From: Gammaproteobacteria bacterium
Lineage (GTDB): Bacteria > Pseudomonadota > Gammaproteobacteria > Pseudomonadales > Pseudohongiellaceae
Assembly (NCBI GenBank): GCA_028818225.1
Contig: JAPPOG010000022.1
Location: forward strand, 1 to 41,847
Reading direction: 5' to 3'
Length of the DNA: 41,847 nucleotides
The position numbers were made by a program, and so were the translations under genes. Shown here piece after piece: positions 35,003 to 41,847 of the stretch. The notes under the pieces were generated by a model, which was not told where the DNA came from, did not search any database, and saw only the letters and a list, made by a program, of their open reading frames with translations. Position 1 is the stretch's first letter; each line of letters opens with the position of its first letter.

Positions 35003-36214
35003 TTACTTGCGGCCCTTTTGTGCGGCAATGCGCAGGCGCAGCGCATTCAATTTAATAAATCCCGCCGCATCGGCCTGGTCATAGGCTCCAGCATCATCTT
35101 CAAAGGTCGCGACATGCTCATCAAACAGCGACTGGTCTGATTCTCTGCCAACTACGCTGACGTTGCCTTTGTAGAGTTTGAGGCGCACTTTACCGCTAAC
35201 GTATTGCTGGGAGTTATCGACCAATGCCTGTATCGCCAATCGTTCTGGCGACCACCAGTAGCCGTTATAAATCAGAGAAGCATAACGTGGCATCAAGTCG
35301 TCTTTGAGATGGGCCAATTCACGATCCATCGTAATTGACTCAATTGCGCGATGAGCTTTCAACATGATGGTGCCGCCTGGCGTCTCGTAACAGCCGCGAG
35401 ATTTCATCCCGACATAGCGATTTTCAACAATATCGGCACGCCCTATACCATTAGCTCCGCCGACCTTATTCAATCGCTCGAGTACAGTGGCTGGCGACAA
35501 TCTGGTTCCGTCGATCGCAATGATATCGCCTTTTTCATATTCGAGTTCAATATAGCTTGGCTCATCGGGGGCTTGTTCCGGGGCAACAGTCCATAGCCAC
35601 ATGGGCTCGTTCGGTTCGACTGCTGGATCTTCGAGCACGTCACCTTCATAAGAAATATGCAGCAAGTTTGCATCCATGGAATAAGGTGACTTGCTTCCCA
35701 GCTTTTTCTCAACTGGAATTCCATGTTCTTCACAGTAGGCCAGCAATTTATCACGGGAATTCAGATCCCATTCGCGCCAGGGGGCGATGACCTGAATTGA
35801 CGGACTTAATGCATAAGCCCCCAGCTCGAATCGAACCTGGTCGTTGCCCTTGCCCGTGGCACCATGGGCTATTGCATCAGCGCCGGTTTCCGCCGCAATC
35901 TCCACCAGGCGTTTGGCTATTAGCGGACGAGCGATAGATGTCCCCAGCAAATATTCGCCTTCATATAAGGCGTTAGCACGAAACATCGGATTAACAAAAT
36001 CCCGTACAAATTCTTCCCGTAAGTCTTCGACGAAGATTTCCTTTATGCCCATCGCTGCAGCTTTACTGCGAGCAGGCTCTACTTCTTCGCCCTGACCGAT
36101 ATCCGCAGTAAAAGTCACCACTTCACAGTCATAAGTTTGCTGTAACCATTGCGCAATAACAGAAGTGTCGAGCCCGCCGGAATAGGCAAGAACGACTTTG
36201 TTTATCCCTGACAT
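35003..36214 (-). CDS. argG: Argininosuccinate synthase
   Basis: ArgG joins citrulline and aspartate, using ATP, in arginine biosynthesis. The 403-residue protein has the PP-loop [18 protein letters not shown] near residues 7-24, [16 protein letters not shown] for citrulline and aspartate binding, [18 protein letters not shown], and [14 protein letters not shown]. It is the common bacterial length. argF, the preceding pathway step, lies at the other end of this block. A leader hairpin lies 39-57 bases upstream of the start. Confidence 0.97.
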   Translation of the reverse strand: MSGINKVVLAYSGGLDTSVIAQWLQQTYDCEVVTFTADIGQGEEVEPARSKAAAMGIKEIFVEDLREEFVRDFVNPMFRANALYEGEYLLGTSIARPLIAKRLVEIAAETGADAIAHGATGKGNDQVRFELGAYALSPSIQVIAPWREWDLNSRDKLLAYCEEHGIPVEKKLGSKSPYSMDANLLHISYEGDVLEDPAVEPNEPMWLWTVAPEQAPDEPSYIELEYEKGDIIAIDGTRLSPATVLERLNKVGGANGIGRADIVENRYVGMKSRGCYETPGGTIMLKAHRAIESITMDRELAHLKDDLMPRYASLIYNGYWWSPERLAIQALVDNSQQYVSGKVRLKLYKGNVSVVGRESDQSLFDEHVATFEDDAGAYDQADAAGFIKLNALRLRIAAQKGRK

Positions 36215-36252
36215 TGAGTTACTCCGCTTACTATAATTTTGACTACCTGACC

Positions 36253-36271
36253 GACCGGTAAGGGTCCGGTC
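36253..36271 (-). promoter_or_regulatory. Hairpin or operator in the argG leader
   Basis: GACCGG at 36253-36258 and CCGGTC at 36266-36271 are exact complements around a seven-base loop. The wider context gives a further TGACC/GGTCA pairing. It lies 39-57 bases before the argG start. It could be a regulator-binding palindrome or a transcript hairpin. It does not match the E. coli ARG box that I know. Confidence 0.35.
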
Positions 36272-36772
36272 AACCGCTGTTCAGATGGGAAAAAAAGGAC
36301 GCGTATTCTAGCATCAAGCTCGACAAAGTCGATATCGGCGCAAGTATTTTGCATGGAGATGATTCGCACTAATGAAGTGCCATAAGGCTATTAACCTGGC
36401 GATTGTGAACACCGTTTGCCGCATCCTTTTCGAGGTTAACGCTAAGAAGTTGTGCACACCCTCTATGGGCATAGGTTGCAATGAATCCTGTTTCCGTCTA
36501 CTTAAGCGTATTGGAGAATTGGCTGGCCTGGTTTGCATTAAATTACCGAGATTCATCAGTCATTCCGCTGCATACCTGCTCGCTTGATTCAAATGGGACA
36601 CTGTATTCACGCCCGCGACAGGCAAAAGAAAAGGTCCAGGCCAGGCAAGCAAAAAATCTTTTTAAAGCATTTACAAAACTTCCTGTTCTGCCAGCTCTGC
36701 GGAAATGTTTTCCTGAGATAAATGGAATCGGTAATTCAGCTCAATTCTTAATTCCGTTACAATAGCGTATTT

Positions 36773-36778
36773 TATAAT
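36773..36778 (+). promoter_or_regulatory. Probable -10 box for pyrC
   Basis: TATAAT at 36773-36778 is a perfect -10 hexamer, 15 bases before the pyrC ATG, implying a very short leader. No strong -35 box lies 16-18 bases upstream, so it is only moderately convincing. Confidence 0.4.
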
Positions 36779-36793
36779 AGCAGTACGGTATTA

Positions 36794-37825
36794 ATGAATT
36801 CTGATTATTTAAGTATCACGCAGCCTGATGACTGGCATTTGCATTTGCGTGACGCTGATGCCCTGCAAACTACTGTGCCTCATACCGCCAGGGCGTTTGG
36901 CCGAGCGATCGTCATGCCAAACCTCAAGCCTCCTGTCACCACAGTTGCCCTGGCGCTGGAGTACAGAGAACGCATCCTCCAACACAGTGGCAATGGCTTT
37001 AATCCCTTAATGACGCTTTACCTTACAGATAATACATCTGCGGAGGAAATCGAGCGCATTAGCCAGACTGAAGCCGTAGTTGCAGTTAAATATTATCCCG
37101 CGGGTGCTACAACCAATTCCGACAATGGCGTATCAAGCATGGATAAGGTTTACGACATTATCGAAAAAATGGCGGAGCATGCCGTGCCCCTGCTGATCCA
37201 TGGAGAAGTAACTGATGCAGCCATCGATATTTTCGATCGCGAAAAAGTGTTTATCGAAACCGTGCTGGCACCACTCCTGCAGCGATATCCCACGCTGAAA
37301 ACAGTACTGGAGCACATTACCACCAAAGATGCTACTGACTTCGTTAGTAGCCAGCATGAAAATGTTGCAGCTACCATTACGATTCATCACTTGCTTTATA
37401 ATCGTAATGACTTGCTGGCAGGAGGGGTCAGGCCTCATTTTTATTGTCTGCCAATTCTAAAGCGGGATAGCCACCAGCAAGCGCTTATTGCAGCAGCTTT
37501 AAGTGGCAGCCCAAAATTTTTCCTGGGAACCGATTCGGCGCCTCACCCCAAATCTGCCAAAGAAACCGATTGCGGGTGCGCCGGCATTTATTCGGCGCCA
37601 GCAGCACTAGAACTGTATGCAGAATTTTTCGACCAGCACAATGCCCTGGACAAGCTCGAAGCTTTTGCCAGCTTCCATGGTGCAGATTTTTATGGACTAC
37701 CCCATAATAAAGAAAAGATAAGGCTAACAAAGAAAGCCTGGACCATGACCGATGATTTTACCCTGGGGGATAATGTCGTTATCCCCATCCGTGCCGGCCA
37801 GCCTATTCTTTGGCAAATCGACTAA
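36794..37825 (+). CDS. pyrC: Dihydroorotase (E. coli type, class II)
   Basis: PyrC cyclises carbamoyl-aspartate to dihydroorotate in pyrimidine synthesis. The 343-residue length and the motifs identify the short gammaproteobacterial type. They are [10 protein letters not shown] with two metal His (residues 15 and 17), [23 protein letters not shown] with the carbamylated Lys, [19 protein letters not shown] and [14 protein letters not shown] with the catalytic Asp. rnt follows nine bases later. Confidence 0.97.
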   Translation: MNSDYLSITQPDDWHLHLRDADALQTTVPHTARAFGRAIVMPNLKPPVTTVALALEYRERILQHSGNGFNPLMTLYLTDNTSAEEIERISQTEAVVAVKYYPAGATTNSDNGVSSMDKVYDIIEKMAEHAVPLLIHGEVTDAAIDIFDREKVFIETVLAPLLQRYPTLKTVLEHITTKDATDFVSSQHENVAATITIHHLLYNRNDLLAGGVRPHFYCLPILKRDSHQQALIAAALSGSPKFFLGTDSAPHPKSAKETDCGCAGIYSAPAALELYAEFFDQHNALDKLEAFASFHGADFYGLPHNKEKIRLTKKAWTMTDDFTLGDNVVIPIRAGQPILWQID

Positions 37826-37834
37826 GCGCTAACC

Positions 37835-38482
37835 ATGACTCTTTTAGATCCGGAAGATCTGACTAATTCCCTGCTTGCCGATCGATTTCGGACTTATCTG
37901 CCGGTGGTAGTTGATGTAGAAACCGGCGGTTTTAATTCCAGCACTGATGCAATTCTCGAAGTGGCGGCAGTGGTACTGGAAATGAATGGAGACGGCCTGC
38001 TGGGCATCGCACAAACTTTCTTTCATCGCATTATCCCCTTCGAGGGAGCGAATATTGAAGAAGCCGCTTTAAAATTTACCGGTATTGATCCCTATCATCC
38101 CCTGCGGGTGGCGCGAGCAGAAAAAGAAGTTTTCCAGACTATGTTCAAGATAGTACGGGAATCCATGAAAACCAACGAGTGCAAGCGCGCCATCCTGGTT
38201 GGGCATAATGCCCATTTCGACCATGGATTTATAAATGCGGCCAGTGAGCGCCACAATTTAAAGCGCAATCCATTCCATCCATTTTCATCATTCGATACCG
38301 CGAGCCTGAGCGGATTGGCATACGGCCAGACTGTGCTGTCACGAGCCTGTGGCGCAGCGGGAATTGAGTTCGATGACAGCGAAGCCCATTCCGCCCGCTA
38401 CGATGCTGAAAAAACCGCCGAGCTATTTTGCAAGATTGTAAACAGGTGGAAAGAGCTTGGTGGCTGGCCACTTGGCTCATAA
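37835..38482 (+). CDS. rnt: Ribonuclease T
   Basis: RNase T trims the 3' ends of tRNA and other stable RNAs. The 215-residue protein is a DEDDh exonuclease. Motif I is VVDVETGGFNSSTDAILEVAA, motif II is LVGHNAHFDHGFINAA, and motif III is EAHSARYDAEKTAELF with the His. Basic patches (ERHNLKRNPFHP) fit RNase T rather than the DnaQ proofreading subunit. It is probably co-transcribed with pyrC. Confidence 0.96.
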   Translation: MTLLDPEDLTNSLLADRFRTYLPVVVDVETGGFNSSTDAILEVAAVVLEMNGDGLLGIAQTFFHRIIPFEGANIEEAALKFTGIDPYHPLRVARAEKEVFQTMFKIVRESMKTNECKRAILVGHNAHFDHGFINAASERHNLKRNPFHPFSSFDTASLSGLAYGQTVLSRACGAAGIEFDDSEAHSARYDAEKTAELFCKIVNRWKELGGWPLGS

Positions 38483-38490
38483 AGGATTAG

Positions 38491-38523
38491 GTAAAAAAGA
38501 TATCTGGCGCTTTATTCGCCAGA
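38491..38523 (-). terminator. Rho-independent terminator of grxD, with its stop codon in the loop
   Basis: On the minus strand TCTGGCG, a seven-base loop and CGCCAGA form a perfect seven-pair stem (38517-38523 with 38503-38509). A T-rich run follows (complement of the A tract 38493-38498). The grxD stop TAA (38512-38514) lies within the loop. It may also stop rnt transcripts less well on the other strand. Confidence 0.7.
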
Positions 38524-38874
38524 ACTCTCTTGCTCCCCTTCGCTTTCACTAGTCTCGGTTTCGGAGCCCGCACTCTCAACTAGTGTCTGTAACTCTCCCT
38601 TCTCATACATCTCGGTGACTATGTCACAGCCACCGACTAATTCACCATCGATGAACAATTGAGGAAAGGTGGGCCAATTCGATACCGCGGGAAGGTTTGC
38701 ACGAATATCAGGATTACTCAACACATCGACGTAGGCAAAGCGTTTGCCGCATGACATAAGTATCTGTGTGACCTGGGCCGAGAAGCCGCACTGGGGCTGT
38801 TCCGGATTGCCCTTCATATAAAGCAAAATACTATTCGTATCGATTTGCTCTTGTATGGTTTCTTCGATGCTCAT
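38512..38874 (-). CDS. grxD: Monothiol glutaredoxin Grx4 (GrxD)
   Basis: GrxD binds and transfers [2Fe-2S] clusters with glutathione. The 120-residue protein has the monothiol active site PQCGFS with Cys29, LLYMKGNPEQP, NWPTFPQLFIDGELVGGCDIV and the GG loop. The last 20 or so residues (SETETSESEGEQESSGE) are an acidic, Ser/Glu-rich tail that I do not expect in E. coli Grx4. The terminator hairpin overlaps its stop. Confidence 0.95.
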   Translation of the reverse strand: MSIEETIQEQIDTNSILLYMKGNPEQPQCGFSAQVTQILMSCGKRFAYVDVLSNPDIRANLPAVSNWPTFPQLFIDGELVGGCDIVTEMYEKGELQTLVESAGSETETSESEGEQESSGE

Positions 38875-38977
38875 AACGCGACCTCAGCAGGATTGGAGTT
38901 ACAAAATAGGAATTAAAAGAGCCGGCAAGTTTAAATGATGCCAATTACTTTGTCAGTAAGAAGCGGCGGAGCAAGGT

Positions 38978-40522
38978 TTAACCAGGTGAGTTCCAGCCAC
39001 CGCCACCAGGACTCTTGATTGTTAGTCTGTCCCCCGCTTTGACTTCCAAGGTACATTTACCGGGCAGCTCTTCACCATTTAACAAGTTCTGCCCCTTCGC
39101 TCCTGCCTCTGCGCCGTGCAATCCCCAGGGACCGAGCTGTCTTCGCTCACTGAGAATACTCAATTGGGCGCGGTCGAGAAATTCATACTCACGAACGATC
39201 CCATCGCCACCCTTGTGCTCACCACTGCCCCCAGAACCGGTTCTGACCGTATAGCGAAGCACCCGCAGAGGATAATGCATCTCTAGACTCTCTACCGGGG
39301 TGTTAAGGGTATTGGTCATGTGAGTATGCACGCTATCGAGACCCGGAAAGTTGGGGCCTGCACCCATGCCGCCAGCCACAGTCTCGTAATAATCCCAACG
39401 GGTTCCCTGCACTTCATCGATGTAGCCCATGGCTACATTGTTCATGGTGCCCTGACTGGCAGCGGCAATGCTTTCTGGTAAAGCTTGCGCCAGCGCCCCA
39501 AATACCAGATCCACCAATCGGGTTGAGGTTTCAACGTTGCCAGCCGCAACTGCCGCTGGCCGCTTTGCATTAACGATGGAGCCGGGTTTAGTTTTGATCT
39601 TAATTCGGCGGAACAATCCTTCGCACGCAGGCGTATCAACTGGCATCAGACAACGAAAACAGAAAAAACCAGCGGCTGCTACAACGGATTCCGGGCAATT
39701 GAGATTTCCCCTGACCATTGCCGAAGACTCGCTTAAATCCAGTTGCACTTCATCACGGGCAATTGTCAGATCGATAGCGAGAGGGATTTTTTCGGTCCCG
39801 CAGCCGTCATCATCCAGAAAATCTTCGAAATGGTATTTACCGGGTTTGAGTTGCTGAATTGTAGTGGCACAAATGCGATCCGCATAATCATTGAGTTGCG
39901 CCATACAGCTGCGATAATCAGCCGCGCTCATTTTTTCCACAAGTTGTTGCAGACGCAAGACCCCAACCTGATTGGCACCGGCCTGTGCGGCAAAATCACC
40001 GGTCAATTCTCCGTCAACAACATCGGGCAAATGTCTGGCTGCATCTTGCAGGATACCATCTCTTATTAACCAGGTTGGCGGAATGATAATTCCTTCTTCT
40101 TCCAGGCTAGACGAGACTGGCATGGAGCCAGGTGTCTCACAGCCGATATTGGCGTGGTGGGCACGATTGGCAACGAAACCAATTAATTCGTTCTCCACCA
40201 ACACCGGCGCGATCAAAGTAACATCAGGTAAATGGGTGCCACCCAGAAAGGGGTCGTTGAGTACTAACATATCCCCCGCTTTCCAATCCAGTTCCTTGAC
40301 CACTGAGCCCATGGCGAAAGCCATACTACCCAGATGAACAGGCATATGATCCGCCTGGGCAAACAACTCACCGTTGGCGCCAAATAGCGCACAGGAAAAA
40401 TCCAGCCGATCTTTGATGTTTGGAGAAAATGCTGCTCGCCTGAGCACCAATCCCATTTCATCACAGATAGCGGCTACGCGACTGGCAAAAAGGTTTAGTT
40501 CGATTGGATTCATCGCCTTCAT
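38978..40522 (-). CDS. Hydantoinase B / oxoprolinase family protein (HyuB-like)
   Basis: The 514-residue protein is a full-length HyuB-type subunit. It has ELNLFASRVAAICDEMGLVLRRAAFSPNIKDRLDFSCALF at the N-terminus, HLGSMAFAMGSVV, DPFLGGTHLPDVTLIAPV, ANRAHHANIG and a late GSGGSGEHKGGDGIVREYEF. The family hydrolyses hydantoins, 5-oxoproline or carboxylates acetone-like substrates, usually with a HyuA-type ATPase partner. No HyuA is next to it, which is unusual. The substrate is unknown. The start is ATG 40522, or ATG three codons later. Confidence 0.88.
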   Translation of the reverse strand: MKAMNPIELNLFASRVAAICDEMGLVLRRAAFSPNIKDRLDFSCALFGANGELFAQADHMPVHLGSMAFAMGSVVKELDWKAGDMLVLNDPFLGGTHLPDVTLIAPVLVENELIGFVANRAHHANIGCETPGSMPVSSSLEEEGIIIPPTWLIRDGILQDAARHLPDVVDGELTGDFAAQAGANQVGVLRLQQLVEKMSAADYRSCMAQLNDYADRICATTIQQLKPGKYHFEDFLDDDGCGTEKIPLAIDLTIARDEVQLDLSESSAMVRGNLNCPESVVAAAGFFCFRCLMPVDTPACEGLFRRIKIKTKPGSIVNAKRPAAVAAGNVETSTRLVDLVFGALAQALPESIAAASQGTMNNVAMGYIDEVQGTRWDYYETVAGGMGAGPNFPGLDSVHTHMTNTLNTPVESLEMHYPLRVLRYTVRTGSGGSGEHKGGDGIVREYEFLDRAQLSILSERRQLGPWGLHGAEAGAKGQNLLNGEELPGKCTLEVKAGDRLTIKSPGGGGWNSPG

Positions 40523-40559
40523 AGGGCGGAAGACTAGCGAATGGACGGCGTTATGACAA

Positions 40560-40588
40560 TTGATAGAAGGTCGGTTAGCGGCTAAAAT
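40560..40588 (+). promoter_or_regulatory. Probable sigma-70 promoter of argF
   Basis: TTGATA at 40560-40565 and TAAAAT at 40583-40588 are separated by exactly 17 bases. Transcription would begin near 40595, leaving a leader of about 60 bases before argF. The divergent hyuB gene starts at 40522, so the region also carries its promoter. Confidence 0.6.
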
Positions 40589-40657
40589 GCCCGCTCTTCT
40601 GGGTAGCGCGAGCTGCCCTTTTTCGTTTTAAATTTAAACCAGGTCGCGGATGTCATC

Positions 40658-41551
40658 ATGGGTGTTAAGCATTTTTTAACACTGTTAGATCTCCCCTCTT
40701 CCGATATTCTTGCGATTATCGAGCGCTCGATTGCGTTGAAGAAAAATCCTGGGCTGGTCAAAAGTCAGGCCCGCAAAACGCTGGGCATGATTTTCGAAAA
40801 ATCTTCCACCCGAACCCGGGTTGCCTTCGAAACGGCAATGGCGCAAATGGATGGTGCATCTATTTTTCTCACCACCGGGGATTCCCAACTGGGTCGGGGA
40901 GAACCTATAGAGGACACTGCGCGAGTGCTTTCCCGCATGGTGGATTGCGTTGCCATTCGTACTTTTTCCCACAACAATCTCGAGCGCTTTGCCGCGAATT
41001 CCCGTGTACCCGTGATCAATGCTCTTAGTGACGATTATCACCCATGCCAGCTACTGGCAGATGTTCAGACCTTCATGGAAGTCCGCGGCAGTATCAGCGG
41101 AAAGCGGGTCGGCTGGATTGGTGATGGCAACAACATGTGCCAGTCCTATATTAATGCTGCCAGGGTTTTTGATTTCGAATTGCTTATCGCAACACCTGCA
41201 GGCTTTGAACCAAGCGCAGATCTTGTCGCCGACAATCGTTCCCGCGTAAAACTTTTGCGCAACCCGAGGGAAGCCGCAAAAGATGTAGACCTGGTGGTGA
41301 CGGATGTGTGGGCATCCATGGGCTCCGAGTCGGAACAGGCGCAACGCGCCCGGGCGTTTTCGGATTATCAGGTAACAGCTGAAATCATGGCACTGGCAAA
41401 CAGCGACGCGCTCTTCATGCATTGCCTGCCTGCCCACCGTGGTGAGGAAGTCAGCGCCGAGGTCCTCGATGCTGCTGACAGCATAGTCTGGGAAGAAGCT
41501 GAAAATAGAATGCATACCCAGAAAGCACTGCTGGAATTTCTTCTCGATTGA
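40658..41551 (+). CDS. argF: Ornithine carbamoyltransferase
   Basis: ArgF makes citrulline from ornithine and carbamoyl phosphate. The 297-residue protein has the carbamoyl phosphate site KSSTRTRVAFETAM near residues 48-61, the DDYHPCQLLADVQT motif, IGDGNNMCQSYINA, and the ornithine-binding FMHCLPAHRGEEV. These residues distinguish it from aspartate carbamoyltransferase. The start ATG 40658 has only a weak ribosome-binding site. Confidence 0.95.
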   Translation: MGVKHFLTLLDLPSSDILAIIERSIALKKNPGLVKSQARKTLGMIFEKSSTRTRVAFETAMAQMDGASIFLTTGDSQLGRGEPIEDTARVLSRMVDCVAIRTFSHNNLERFAANSRVPVINALSDDYHPCQLLADVQTFMEVRGSISGKRVGWIGDGNNMCQSYINAARVFDFELLIATPAGFEPSADLVADNRSRVKLLRNPREAAKDVDLVVTDVWASMGSESEQAQRARAFSDYQVTAEIMALANSDALFMHCLPAHRGEEVSAEVLDAADSIVWEEAENRMHTQKALLEFLLD

Positions 41552-41585
41552 TTATTCCCATGCTTTTTAGGGGAAAATCCATAAA

Positions 41586-41626
41586 TTAGCCACCACAATA
41601 TATAGTGGTGGCTAAGTGACGGTTTT
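41586..41626 (+). terminator. Terminator-like hairpin after argF
   Basis: TTAGCCACCAC at 41586-41596 and GTGGTGGCTAA at 41605-41615 form a perfect 11-pair stem with an eight-base AT loop. Six Ts follow, but only after a seven-base gap, so it is not fully canonical. On the minus strand an AT-rich stretch (TTTATGGATTTT) follows, so it may act in both directions. Confidence 0.6.
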
Positions 41627-41847
41627 TTGACTCATTGGCGCGTAAAAATTGAACAGGTTCTGATGAATTTTCGAGCAAAAATTGACTGATTTTTAGCCGC
41701 TGTCAAAAAAACGGGTTTTTCCCGTAACCCCAACAAATTATTCACATTTTTCCCACAGATAACTCACGAAAAAATCACTTGCAATAGCCCAATAACCGCA
41801 TTATCTTGTGGTGGTGATTTATAGCTTGTCTATATGTTGTATAAGTT
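41627..41847. other. AT-rich intergenic end of the window
   Basis: No gene is visible. There is a small hairpin, ACGGG-ttttt-CCCGT, at 41711-41725. A nonamer TTATTCACA at 41738-41746 fits the DnaA-box consensus TTATNCACA. The stretch may be the promoter region of a gene beyond the window. Confidence 0.4.

Larger units (their letters stand above)
36215..36793. other. 579-base intergenic stretch between argG and pyrC
   Basis: Both flanking genes read outward, so this holds two promoters. I see the argG leader hairpin at 36253-36271, a small hairpin TCGAC-aaa-GTCGA at 36320-36332, and a pyrC -10 box near 36773. A 94-codon plus-strand frame at 36481-36765 has a weak AGG before its ATG, but no recognisable sequence. 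In Pseudomonas the motor gene motY lies between argG and pyrC, as I recall. No OmpA-like peptidoglycan-binding motif is visible here. Confidence 0.5.

Noticed and set aside
36481..36765. 94-codon plus-strand frame upstream of pyrC
   Set aside because: It has a weak AGG before the ATG, but an unfamiliar composition and runs towards the pyrC promoter. I see no evidence that it is a gene.
1..41847. tRNA, rRNA, CRISPR, insertion sequence or prophage features
   Set aside because: I looked on both strands and saw no cloverleaf, repeat-spacer pattern, transposase or phage gene.

Overview
The window is about 42 kb of gene-dense chromosome from a gammaproteobacterium. Several neighbourhoods resemble Pseudomonas and its relatives: mtaD-ubiG-mupP-yciK, scpA-scpB-rluB, fliA next to ccmABCDEFGHI, dcd near metG, rnf-nth, and argG-pyrC-rnt-grxD-argF. 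The genes encode ubiquinone synthesis, System I cytochrome c maturation, an Rnf-type complex and cell-wall recycling, so the cell is a respiring Gram-negative bacterium. I see no rRNA, tRNA, CRISPR array, insertion sequence or prophage. Nothing looks recently acquired.

Layout. 0.1-3.6 kb (+): mtaD, ubiG, mupP, yciK. 3.7-8.6 kb (-): yciO, trpS, scpA, scpB, rluB. 8.7-9.7 kb (+): yciB, yciI. 9.7-12.0 kb (-): a uroporphyrinogen-III-synthase-like protein, an exonuclease III and a periplasmic cyclophilin. 12.05-12.95 kb: a long non-coding stretch with many GTTAC motifs, a good promoter and an unlisted 37-residue membrane peptide gene. 12.95-14.5 kb (-): moaA, moaB. 14.5-22.5 kb (-): ccmABCDEFGHI plus a LysE-type exporter. 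22.7-24.0 kb (-): fliA behind an FlhF gene cut down to its N-terminal domain. 24.0-24.8 kb: a gene desert. 24.8-27.9 kb: dcd (-), rubredoxin (+, missed by a length cut-off) and metG (+). 28.0-34.9 kb (+): a two-PDZ-type periplasmic serine protease, then rnfA, B, C, D, E and nth. 35.0-41.6 kb: argG (-), pyrC and rnt (+), grxD and hyuB (-), argF (+).

Two things stand out. First, the Rnf operon has no rnfG: rnfD and rnfE overlap by an ATGA. RnfA and RnfE have also lost all four cysteines that, in characterised Rnf/NQR complexes, hold the intramembrane [2Fe-2S] cluster. RnfB, RnfC and the RnfD flavin segment still look normal. This is either a decaying complex or an undescribed minimal variant with a different electron path. 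Second, the flagellar neighbourhood has collapsed. The FlhF GTPase domain, fleN/flhG and the chemotaxis block expected between fliA and ccmA are absent, and motY is absent between argG and pyrC, yet fliA (sigma-28) is intact. It may now serve a non-flagellar regulon.

Start codons are often non-ATG (TTG for scpB, trpS, ccmI, rnfA and probably scpA; GTG for mupP, rubredoxin, metG and probably ccmE). I moved several starts away from the longest ORF where the ribosome-binding site or family N-terminus argued for it.
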